This document shows, piece after piece, positions 42,382 to 50,106 of a stretch of DNA of 64,000 nucleotides. The position numbers and the translations under genes are program-made. Source of the stretch: Marinobacter maroccanus (lineage in GTDB: Bacteria; Pseudomonadota; Gammaproteobacteria; Pseudomonadales; Oleiphilaceae); the NCBI RefSeq assembly GCF_002933275.1, contig NZ_PSSX01000015.1:1-64000 (forward strand), in the 5' to 3' direction. The notes under the pieces were generated by a model. It did not search any database, was not told the origin of the DNA, and was given only the letters and a program-made list of their open reading frames with translations. Every line of letters starts with the position of its first letter. The first letter of the stretch is position 1.

Positions 42382-43848
42382 CTAGCAGGTAGGCATGGTC
42401 TGCAGGGCCAGCTTGCGGCGAATGTAGCGGCCAAGAATGTCGACGCCAATGTTCAGCAGTGCCGTGATCAAGATCAGCACCATCGCTCGATCAAAACGGA
42501 TGTTCTGGATTGCGCTGTCGACGTAAAAGCCCAGCGTGTAAATTCCGAGAATGCCGAGAATCGCGGTCTCCCGCATGATGATTTCCCAGCGGTAAAAAAG
42601 GAACGCCAGGAACGAGCGGTATACCCGGGGCACCAGTTCCCAGCTGTAACGGTTGAAGCCGGTTGGTGCGTCTGGCCGCAGACGAATGCCATTGGTCTGG
42701 CGGCCAATCAGGTGGCCGATGATTCCGCCATTGTGGAGCGCAAGCGCCACCACCGCAGGTAGCATCGACGGGCCCCAGAGCTGAAGCAGAATGTAGGCGA
42801 GGATGTATTCCGGCGTGGACCGTGCAATCACCAGAAATACATGGCCAGAAGTACGCCGAACCGGGCCGCCAAAGTGGTTGGAGATCAGGGGGAAGGCGAG
42901 CGAGGTGAGTATGCCCGTGGCTACAAGCGCAATCTGGGTGAGTATCACGGTGTTCCAGATACCGGGCATCGCCTCGTTGATCATCAGATCGTTGAGCCAG
43001 GGGATCAGCCCGGCAAGACCCTCGCCGTTGCGCAGTGGGCTCGGGACAATGTCTTCCGTGAAGAAACGCTCTACGTTACCCCAGACAATCGGCAAACCCT
43101 CACCAAGAAAGAAGGGCGCTCCCAGAATATACACGGGCAGTAGTTTCGGCTTCACCCACAACGGCATGGTAGCGATCAGCACGTAAAACAGAATGAGCAT
43201 GGCGCCCGCGTCGGAATAGAGACCCTGTGAAAACGAGGATTCAAGGTAGAACCCCAGGGTCGGCAGCCCTACGAACCCGAGAATGGCGCTTGAACGGAGG
43301 CCGCATTCAAGGCGATAGGCCGTGTAGGTACGAAGCTGCACCCAGCAGTCGGGAATTCGGGTATAGAGAAACGCTGCAATGGTACCGGTGCCCGGAGGCA
43401 ATAATCGCCCCGGTTCCGGGTCAGTCTCATCCAGGATTTCGGAATACACCTTGGCAAAAATCCCGGAATAGGGGATGGCGATTGCCAGTACGCCGGTCAA
43501 CGGGTGAAAACCGAAAAACTGTAGAAAGATCAGGGCCCAGAAAAGCTCGTGAATGGCCCGTATGACGGCACAGAAAACTCGCACCGGCAGAAAACGGTAA
43601 ACCAGCGACAACAGGAAGCCACACACACTTCCCAGTGCCACCCCAACAAACGCAAAGGCAACCGTTCTCAGCAGGGCGGTCATCAGCCCCTCGCTGCTGA
43701 AGAAATTTGGTGTTACGACTCCAAGAAAGAAATTCCCGAGGTCTCTCCAGGGATTGGAAGCGGTTATGGCAATGTCTGCAAACAGCAAGCCGATCAGGGC
43801 GACGGCAACAAAGATGAGACTGGTACGGACCGTTGGGGAAGAGAGCAT
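42382..43848 (-). CDS. Putative selenium-oxyanion ABC transporter permease (fused PhnE-like)
   Basis: 488 residues with two MetI-type permease halves (about 60-225 and 300-480), a tandem PhnE fusion. Each half has the loop (GLRSSAILGFVGLPTLGFYLESS in the first, RETAILGILGIYTLGFYVDSAI in the second) with Gly that contacts the ATPase. Family members next to selD/senB genes carry the name of putative selenate/phosphonate-type ABC transporters. Substrate is inferred from the neighbours, not the sequence. It follows the ATPase gene by 15 bases. Confidence 0.82.
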   Translation of the reverse strand: MLSSPTVRTSLIFVAVALIGLLFADIAITASNPWRDLGNFFLGVVTPNFFSSEGLMTALLRTVAFAFVGVALGSVCGFLLSLVYRFLPVRVFCAVIRAIHELFWALIFLQFFGFHPLTGVLAIAIPYSGIFAKVYSEILDETDPEPGRLLPPGTGTIAAFLYTRIPDCWVQLRTYTAYRLECGLRSSAILGFVGLPTLGFYLESSFSQGLYSDAGAMLILFYVLIATMPLWVKPKLLPVYILGAPFFLGEGLPIVWGNVERFFTEDIVPSPLRNGEGLAGLIPWLNDLMINEAMPGIWNTVILTQIALVATGILTSLAFPLISNHFGGPVRRTSGHVFLVIARSTPEYILAYILLQLWGPSMLPAVVALALHNGGIIGHLIGRQTNGIRLRPDAPTGFNRYSWELVPRVYRSFLAFLFYRWEIIMRETAILGILGIYTLGFYVDSAIQNIRFDRAMVLILITALLNIGVDILGRYIRRKLALQTMPTC

Positions 43849-43863
43849 GGAGAGGCCGTTTCC

Positions 43864-44514
43864 CTAATACAGCGACGTAATGTCGCTAGCGGTGAGGCGT
43901 TTACTGGATTCATCCAGAGCCACCTGGCCATCCTGAATGCCGACAATACGGCTGCAATACTTCAGCGCCATTTCAACATCGTGCAGCGCAATGATACTGG
44001 TCTGGAACCGTTCCTTTAACAGTGCCATCACCAGATGCGCCATGGGGCCATCCAGGGCGGAGATGGGCTCATCCGCCAGAAGCACTGGCGCGTTACGATA
44101 CAAGGCACGGGCAATGGCCACGCGCTGGCGCTGGCCGCCCGAGAGCGAGGCCGTCGGTAACCAAAACTTTTCGGCCATGCCCAACGCCTTGAGCAACTCA
44201 CGAACCTCGTCACGGTTTCTTGAGAACGGACGGATCAGGGTGAGGGTGTTGTACCAGGTGGCATGTTTATCCAGTTGGCCCATGAACACGTTATGGAACA
44301 CCGGCAGAGCGTTCACCAACCCCAGATCCTGGGGCACCAGGGACGACTCCCGGTTTACCCGCTCGTGGATCAGTCGGATCAGTGTGGATTTACCCGCTCC
44401 GCTCTTGCCAACCAGGGCGACCTGTTCGCCCTCTCTAACCGTCAGCGAGAGCGGGCCGATAACCCGCTCGCCGCCAAAGGAGGCCGTCAGGCCTGAAAGA
44501 TCAAACCCTGACAT
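43864..44514 (-). CDS. PhnC-like ABC transporter ATPase
   Basis: 216 residues. Walker A VGKSGAGKST (about 35-44), Q-loop VPQDLG, signature SLSGGQRQRVAIARAL, Walker B VLLADEPISALDG, H-loop IALHDVE. It is short for the family and has no extra regulatory domain. It overlaps the binding-protein gene by one base and precedes the fused permease, so the order is binding protein, ATPase, permease. Energises oxyanion uptake at the inner membrane. Confidence 0.88.
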   Translation of the reverse strand: MSGFDLSGLTASFGGERVIGPLSLTVREGEQVALVGKSGAGKSTLIRLIHERVNRESSLVPQDLGLVNALPVFHNVFMGQLDKHATWYNTLTLIRPFSRNRDEVRELLKALGMAEKFWLPTASLSGGQRQRVAIARALYRNAPVLLADEPISALDGPMAHLVMALLKERFQTSIIALHDVEMALKYCSRIVGIQDGQVALDESSKRLTASDITSLY

Positions 44515-45389
44515 CAGTCCAGGATTCCAATCTCTTCCGCTGTTTTGCGAATGGGCTCGTAATCGTCGTTGGATGCGGGAATGAAACCGGAGCGTGGGAA
44601 GCTTTCCAGCAACGCCTGGTCGTCCAGGTTCAACAGAGCTTCTGTTACACGATCTTTGAAACCATCACCGAAACGTTCGTTGACGTCACCGCGGATGGTC
44701 CACTGATAGTCCGGGTAGGGCGGGGTTTCCCAGATTACCTGAACCGCATCGGTGTCAATGTTGCCGTCGGCCAGTTCTTTCTGCCAGACCTGGAAGTTAA
44801 GGGCGCCAACCTGGTAGGTGCCGGCTTCAACGAGGCGCAGAGTACGTGTGTGGTTGCCACTGAACCCAACACGGGAGAAGAAGTCCTCTGGCTGGGCGCC
44901 AAACACGTCGCGGATGTAGAACTCGGGCATCAGGCGTCCTGAAGTGGAACCTTTCGATCCAAAGGTGAAGGTTTTACCTTTCAGATCTTCTTCAAGAGCG
45001 GAGAGCTCTTCGGCGCTTTCGATTCCGGTGCTGGTGTTTGCAATAAAGTAAGTCTGGAACGCTTCGTCTTCCACGCCCTGGGCAATGGCCTCGGAACCAG
45101 GCACCAGGCGACGTGCCTGAACGCCGGACAGTCCGCCAAACCAGGCCAGTTGAACCTGGTTGTTACGGAACGCGGAGACCGCTGCGGCATAGGATTTAAC
45201 CGGGATGTAGCGGACATCTACGTCCAGTTCCTTGGAGAGATAATCTGCCACACCTTTGAATCGCTCGACCAGCTTGGTTTCGTCTTCATCGGGGATGGCG
45301 GTAAACACGAAGGTCTCAGCCGATGCCGATGCCGCGGTGAAACAAAAAAGGCTGGAAACCATCAATTTCCGTATAAGATTAAGGGCCAT
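44514..45389 (-). CDS. Putative selenate/phosphonate-type ABC transporter substrate-binding protein
   Basis: 291 residues. Signal peptide of about 24 residues (LMVSSLFCFTAASASA), then a PhnD-like type II binding fold: FTAIPDEDETKLVERFKGVADYLSKELDVDV, AWFGGLSGVQARRL, FGSKGSTSGRLMPEF. The DEDE segment after the first strand and the GGLSG loop match the group annotated as putative selenate transporter binding proteins beside SelD genes, which I recall from family names. Phosphonate or phosphite remains an alternative. Divergent from senB; 177 intergenic bases. Confidence 0.82.
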   Translation of the reverse strand: MALNLIRKLMVSSLFCFTAASASAETFVFTAIPDEDETKLVERFKGVADYLSKELDVDVRYIPVKSYAAAVSAFRNNQVQLAWFGGLSGVQARRLVPGSEAIAQGVEDEAFQTYFIANTSTGIESAEELSALEEDLKGKTFTFGSKGSTSGRLMPEFYIRDVFGAQPEDFFSRVGFSGNHTRTLRLVEAGTYQVGALNFQVWQKELADGNIDTDAVQVIWETPPYPDYQWTIRGDVNERFGDGFKDRVTEALLNLDDQALLESFPRSGFIPASNDDYEPIRKTAEEIGILD

Positions 45390-45566
45390 TGCAGTTCCTT
45401 ACTTTGCCAGACTGTGTGGGTTGTAATACTTGGGAAGTCAACGCTTCTCGGTGCCTTGCAGGATACCTTGATTTACGTTAACTCTGAACAGCTATACGGT
45501 TTGCGGGTTTAATTGGCTCAGGACCGAAGGCTTCATTTTTCAGTAACCTGGGTCTGACCAGAGACT

Positions 45567-46553
45567 ATGCAACTTAAAATGATCACGCCGGCACCGCCCG
45601 GTTCGAAAGCAGGAAACCGGGCAACGGCAGAGCGCTGGAAAACCTTGCTGGAAAACGCAGGCCATCGGGTGGAGGTTGTTACGCAATACCACGGTGAACC
45701 CTGTGATGCCCTCGTAGCCCTGCACGCCTGGCGCAGTGTGGATGCCATCCGTCGGTTCCGTGAAGCCTGGCCTGAAAAACCGCTGATCGTGGCGCTGACC
45801 GGCACGGATATCTACCATCACCAGCACACATTCCCGGAAGACACTCTGTATTCCATGGACGTGGCGGATGCACTTATCGGTCTGCACGATCTCGTGGCCA
45901 AGGACATACCCGCCAGGTTCGCCAGCAAACTCGTTACGCTATACCAGTCGGCGGATGGTCCGGAGTCCTTTCCTGTAGCACGCGCGGAAGAGAAGAACGG
46001 CACGTTCGGCGCATGTGTGATCGGCCATCTGCGGGACGAAAAGGATTCGCTCCGGGCGGCCTATGCTGCGCGATTGCTGCCGGAAGATTCGCAGATCCAG
46101 GTTTGCTGTGCCGGCAAGGCTCACAACGAAGAGTGGCAAAGCAAAGCGGACGCTGAAATGGTGGAGAACCCCCGCTTCCACTGGCTCGGGGAGTTGGATA
46201 AAGCCCACACCCGGCAGTTGATGGCGAACAGCCAGGTGATGGTGATCAGCTCGGTAATGGAGGGGGGCGCAAACGTGGTATCCGAGGCCTGCCGGGCTGG
46301 CTTGCCGGTACTGGCATCCGACATTCCCGGAAATGCCGGTTTGTTGGGACGGGACTATGCCGGATATTTCCCCGCAGGAGATGAACAGGCGCTGGCCGAT
46401 CTGCTGTACCGTGTAGAGACCGATCACGGGTTTCTCGATACCCTCAAAAAGCAGGTTGGCGGACTGGCCGAGCGGTTTCTGCCAGAAAAAGAACAGGCAT
46501 CCCTGGAACAGGCGCTACAGCTTGCGATGCAGCGCTGCTCACAGAGAAATTAA
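45567..46553 (+). CDS. senB: SenB-family selenosugar synthase (glycosyltransferase)
   Basis: 328 residues. A GT-B glycosyltransferase of the group (TIGR04348) now known as SenB, which makes a seleno-sugar from selenophosphate and a UDP-sugar as a step to selenoneine. Supporting segments: N-terminal ITPAPPGSKAGNRATAERW, VALTGTDIYHH, then donor-site SSVMEGGANVVSEACRAGLPVLASDIPGN and LLGRDYAGYFPAGDE. The assignment is from recognition of these signature segments. It overlaps the convergent SelD gene by four bases, so both ends of the selenium pathway are adjacent. Confidence 0.85.
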   Translation: MQLKMITPAPPGSKAGNRATAERWKTLLENAGHRVEVVTQYHGEPCDALVALHAWRSVDAIRRFREAWPEKPLIVALTGTDIYHHQHTFPEDTLYSMDVADALIGLHDLVAKDIPARFASKLVTLYQSADGPESFPVARAEEKNGTFGACVIGHLRDEKDSLRAAYAARLLPEDSQIQVCCAGKAHNEEWQSKADAEMVENPRFHWLGELDKAHTRQLMANSQVMVISSVMEGGANVVSEACRAGLPVLASDIPGNAGLLGRDYAGYFPAGDEQALADLLYRVETDHGFLDTLKKQVGGLAERFLPEKEQASLEQALQLAMQRCSQRN

Positions 46554-48826
46554 TCCCGGAGTGAAATGGGCTCGATGGGCCCGGAATCATCCTGGGCAGT
46601 AATGCGCCCGATGATGGCTGTATGCGGATAACCCAGAGCCTTTAGCTCCCGAACACATTCCTCGGCCTTGTCTGCCGAAACGCTGGCGAGCAGCCCTCCT
46701 GCCGTTTGCGGGTCGAAGATCAGTGGGTACCGGGCATGGTTAACCCATTTTTCCTGATCCCTGATACCCCGGCGCAAACGGATATTTGCCGGTTGCAGAG
46801 AACTTAGGATGCCCGCTGCGGCTGTCTCCTCGGCGCCCGGAAGGATGGGGATCGCAGAGAGGTCCAGCTCGGCATCAACACCCGAGGGTTTGGTCATTTC
46901 AACCAGGTGCCCGAGCAGGCCGAACCCGGTAACGTCGGTACAGGCTTTGGAACCGAATTTCCTGAGACAGTCCGCCGCCGCCTTGTTGGACTGAACCATG
47001 GAGGCCAGCGCAGAATCGATCCAGCGGCCCTTGGCAGCCAGTTTTGCGTGGGCGGCGAAGAGGGTGCCGGTACCTATCGGCTTGGTAAGGATCAGAGCGT
47101 CCCCGGCCTTAAGCCCGCCCTTGCTCATGACTTCTTCCGGGTCAATCAGGCCGTTCACCGCAAAGCCCAGAGCCAGCTCCTTACCCTCACCGGTGTGCCC
47201 ACCAACCAGTGCGCACCCGGCTTCGTTGAGAACTTCCACAGCACCGGACATCATCTGATAGACCACGTCCTCAACCTTGGATTCAATGCCGTAGGGCACA
47301 GTGGCAACGGCCGTGGCACTCTGCGCCTCGGCACCCATGGCAAACACATCACCCAGACTGTGATTGGCCGCCACTTTGCCGAAGATATAAGGGTCGTCAA
47401 TGAAAGCACGGAAGAAATCTACTGTGTGAACCACGGCCTTGCCCGGTGGCACCGTCAAAACGGCGGCATCGTCCGGGGCGTGAAGGCCGATCAGGATATC
47501 GTCCCGCTCAATGGGCTTGAGCTCTCCCAGGGCCCGCGAGAGCACCGTGCTGCCCACCTTGGCGCCACAACCGCCGCAACGCATGGCAACGGCCGAGATC
47601 GCCTGTGAAGCTTCCTCGGCATTCTGGGCCGCGGCGGTATCCGGCAGTTTGGATTCTTCCTCCATGGGAGGCAGATCATTGAATTTCTTCATGAACCGGC
47701 GATCAATCCAGTCCTTCCAGCGCCAGACCATGGCGCCATCAAACTGCATGTCGCCCCGGGAGGCGACTGCGTATTTATCGCCAGTGCTGATCAGCGCCAG
47801 CCATTTTTTCTGGGGGGTGAAGTCTTTTGGATCCTTGCCGGTCGCCAGACGCTTGAGGTTGTCGGCCAGTGGGGGACCCTGCCTTACAGCGAACACGCCC
47901 GCTTTTTCACGGGGGTGGTTAAGCACATTGGCGATGTCGCCGGCAGCAAAAATGCTGTCGTCGTTCTCCACCTGCAAGGTATCGCGTACCCGCAGGAACA
48001 GCCCGTCATCCAGCGCGAGGCCTGTGTCTTTCAACCATTCCGGACCACCGGCCCGGGTCACCCAAAGCACTTCGTCAGTTTGCAGGGTTTCACCGGATTC
48101 GGTGACCAGTAACCCTTCCTGAACCTTGCTCACCGGAGATCCCAGGTGGACCTTCACACCGCGTTCCGACAATGTCCTGCGAAAAACCTCGCGAACCTTC
48201 GGGTTATGGGTGGGAAGGATTTCATCTGCGGCGTCAAAGAGGTGGAAGTGAAGCTGCCCCGGATCTTTACCCCGCTGCTTCAGTTCGTTCTTCAGGCGGA
48301 ATTGCATTGCCAGGGTGAGTTCCACACCACCAGCACCAGCCCCGACCACAGCAACCGTAAGAGGGCCGTCGTGGTTCTCAATACGCGAGAGCAGGGCAAG
48401 CCAGCGGTTATTGAAACCGGTAATAGGTTTTACCGGCACCGCATAGTCGGAGGCGCCTTCCACCTCATTAACCCGGGGTGACGAGCCAATGTTGATGGAA
48501 AGAATGTCGTAGGGAACGTCCGGACGGCCACGGCAGATAACCCGTTTCCGAACACGGTCGATACCCATGGCCTCGGCACGATAAAACCGGGCGCCTGCGT
48601 ATTCGGCCAGGCGGCTCAGATCAATGTGAACATCGTCGTAGCTGTAATGGCCAGCCACGTAGCCGGGCAACATGCCGGAATAGGGGGTGTGGGTGTCGCG
48701 GCAGATGAGGGTCAGGCGCACGCCGGGGACCGGGTTCATGGCGAACCGTTTCAGTACCCCGACGTGGCTGTGCCCGCCGCCAATCAGGACAATGTCCCGT
48801 AATACAGGCTGGTCAGGCGTTCGCAT
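46550..48826 (-). CDS. selD: Selenophosphate synthase (SelD/SenC) fused to an FAD oxidoreductase
   Basis: 758 residues. The first 380 are a pyridine-nucleotide disulfide oxidoreductase-like FAD domain (VLIGGGHSHVGVLKRF at 14-29, PYSGMLPGYVAGHYS, AVVGAGAGGVELTLA at 159-173). A SelD domain occupies about 415-758 with the active-site CGGCGAK (Cys420 and Lys423 in place of E. coli Cys17 and Lys20; E. coli Cys19 is Ala). The enzyme makes selenophosphate from selenide and ATP; the FAD part may deliver reduced selenium. Because of the senB neighbour, it can equally be called SenC. No selA, selB or selenocysteine tRNA gene is in the window. Confidence 0.9.
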   Translation of the reverse strand: MRTPDQPVLRDIVLIGGGHSHVGVLKRFAMNPVPGVRLTLICRDTHTPYSGMLPGYVAGHYSYDDVHIDLSRLAEYAGARFYRAEAMGIDRVRKRVICRGRPDVPYDILSINIGSSPRVNEVEGASDYAVPVKPITGFNNRWLALLSRIENHDGPLTVAVVGAGAGGVELTLAMQFRLKNELKQRGKDPGQLHFHLFDAADEILPTHNPKVREVFRRTLSERGVKVHLGSPVSKVQEGLLVTESGETLQTDEVLWVTRAGGPEWLKDTGLALDDGLFLRVRDTLQVENDDSIFAAGDIANVLNHPREKAGVFAVRQGPPLADNLKRLATGKDPKDFTPQKKWLALISTGDKYAVASRGDMQFDGAMVWRWKDWIDRRFMKKFNDLPPMEEESKLPDTAAAQNAEEASQAISAVAMRCGGCGAKVGSTVLSRALGELKPIERDDILIGLHAPDDAAVLTVPPGKAVVHTVDFFRAFIDDPYIFGKVAANHSLGDVFAMGAEAQSATAVATVPYGIESKVEDVVYQMMSGAVEVLNEAGCALVGGHTGEGKELALGFAVNGLIDPEEVMSKGGLKAGDALILTKPIGTGTLFAAHAKLAAKGRWIDSALASMVQSNKAAADCLRKFGSKACTDVTGFGLLGHLVEMTKPSGVDAELDLSAIPILPGAEETAAAGILSSLQPANIRLRRGIRDQEKWVNHARYPLIFDPQTAGGLLASVSADKAEECVRELKALGYPHTAIIGRITAQDDSGPIEPISLRD

Positions 48827-49494
48827 CAGATGATTTTCTTGGCTTCAGCTGTGAATTCGCTGTATCCCTTGACGTTTGAGAAGGCCTTCAGCTTTTCCTG
48901 GTCTTCCGCAGACGGGTTGGCGATCTGGTCGATGGAGGTAATGCCCGCATCCTTCATCTTCTTGGCGGTGGCAGGGCCAATGCCTTTGACCAGTGTCAGG
49001 TCGCTCTTGTCCACCGGCTTGGCAGCTTTGGCAGCCGGTGCTTTCCGGGCCGCAGGCTTCTTCGCGGCTGGCTTTTTAGCAGCCGGCTTGCTGGCAGACG
49101 TTTTTGACTTGGAGGCCGTTTTAGCCGTTTTCTTCGGAGCCGACTTCTTGGCGGCTGTGGTGGCTTCCTTGCTCACTTCATCGGTGAGCTTCTTCACTTC
49201 CTGGCCCGCTTCCTTGGAAGCCACACCCAGTCGCTCCAGAATGCTGCTCTGCAGTTCATGGAATTCCTCAAGGCGCCGTTCAAACTCTTCGTGGAAACGC
49301 TTCATCTCGCGGTCGCGAAGCTCGTCAATTTCCTTGAGCAATTTGCGCACCGGCTCCTGAACCTGATTCTGCAGGCTGTCGAACTGCTTCAGCGCATCGT
49401 TCACCAGCCCCTCGATCTGGGAGGAAGTCTTTTCGAACTCCTTGTTAACCTTTTTGACGATTTTATCAACGTTCTGTTTGGCTTTCTTCGCCAT
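48826..49494 (-). CDS. Phasin-like protein with histone-like tail and helix-hairpin-helix domain
   Basis: 222 residues in three parts: a coiled coil (about 8-110) of phasin type; a Lys/Ala/Pro-rich tail (about 112-160) with PAAKKPAAKKPAA repeats like those of histone H1 and PhaF; and a helix-hairpin-helix (about 165-185, LTLVKGIGPATAKKMKDAG) of the kind that binds DNA or RNA. This suggests a protein linking granules or membranes to DNA; that is inference. The last base overlaps the start of selD by one. A hydrophobic segment is absent, so it is cytoplasmic. Confidence 0.75.
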   Translation of the reverse strand: MAKKAKQNVDKIVKKVNKEFEKTSSQIEGLVNDALKQFDSLQNQVQEPVRKLLKEIDELRDREMKRFHEEFERRLEEFHELQSSILERLGVASKEAGQEVKKLTDEVSKEATTAAKKSAPKKTAKTASKSKTSASKPAAKKPAAKKPAARKAPAAKAAKPVDKSDLTLVKGIGPATAKKMKDAGITSIDQIANPSAEDQEKLKAFSNVKGYSEFTAEAKKII

Positions 49495-49535
49495 GGAATG
49501 TCTCCTTACGGATAGGTTTCAACGAAAAATCAGGA

Positions 49536-49934
49536 TCAGGCCATTTGCCGGAAACCGGAAATGGAGCCTGGGGAACGACGGGATTTGAGTGACTGCTTTT
49601 TGGATACCACTTCCCGGATTCTGCGGAGCTTTTCCGCCAATGATGAACTCCCATTTGAGTCGAGTTCCACAAAATCGATGGAGTAGAAGAAATTGCTGCA
49701 GTGTTTTCTGCGCTCGGTCACCAGGCCAGACAGGCCTTCTGCCCGGATCTCGTCAAACGGCATATCCATAACGAGGTCCAGCACCACCGTATCACCGGGG
49801 TTGAACACTTTGTCGGTTTTCATCACGCACCCATAGCCGTCCAGTTCGTAGAGGGCAGCCTCGACAAGCTCCTTTCGGAAAAGGCCCTGTCTGACTCGAA
49901 ATCGGGCAACAAGATCCGGCAATGCTTCGTTCAT
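49536..49934 (-). CDS. PilZ-like domain protein
   Basis: 132 residues. A small beta-rich domain: RFRVRQGLFRKELVEAALYELDGYGCVMKTDKVFNPGDTVVLDLVMD resembles the first part of a PilZ fold, but the c-di-GMP motif (RxxxR, D/NxSxxG) is not fully recognisable: the Ser-containing second motif is replaced by DGYGCVMKT. It may not bind c-di-GMP. The C terminus (VSKKQSLKSRRSPG) is basic. Lies 41 bases upstream of the phasin-like gene on the same strand. Bases 49935-50106 contain no gene I can see. Confidence 0.55.
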   Translation of the reverse strand: MNEALPDLVARFRVRQGLFRKELVEAALYELDGYGCVMKTDKVFNPGDTVVLDLVMDMPFDEIRAEGLSGLVTERRKHCSNFFYSIDFVELDSNGSSSLAEKLRRIREVVSKKQSLKSRRSPGSISGFRQMA

Positions 49935-50106
49935 GAATCAGGTTCTCTGGTGATTTCCGTATCCACAGCAACCTGTCTCATCGGGAGACAGGCTGGATAT
50001 TGATTAAACAATAGACACTGAGTTTTGGTTTTGCAACGCCATCAGTGCCATACGTTCGACCGCTAAGGCAGTTTTTTAACAGTCTCACCTGGCCAACCAG
50101 GCCAGT

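Noticed and set aside
42382..45389. Phosphonate utilisation locus
   Set aside because: Transporter parts are PhnCDE-like, but there are no C-P lyase or phosphonatase genes; senB and selD next door favour selenium. Phosphonate cannot be excluded for the transporter itself.
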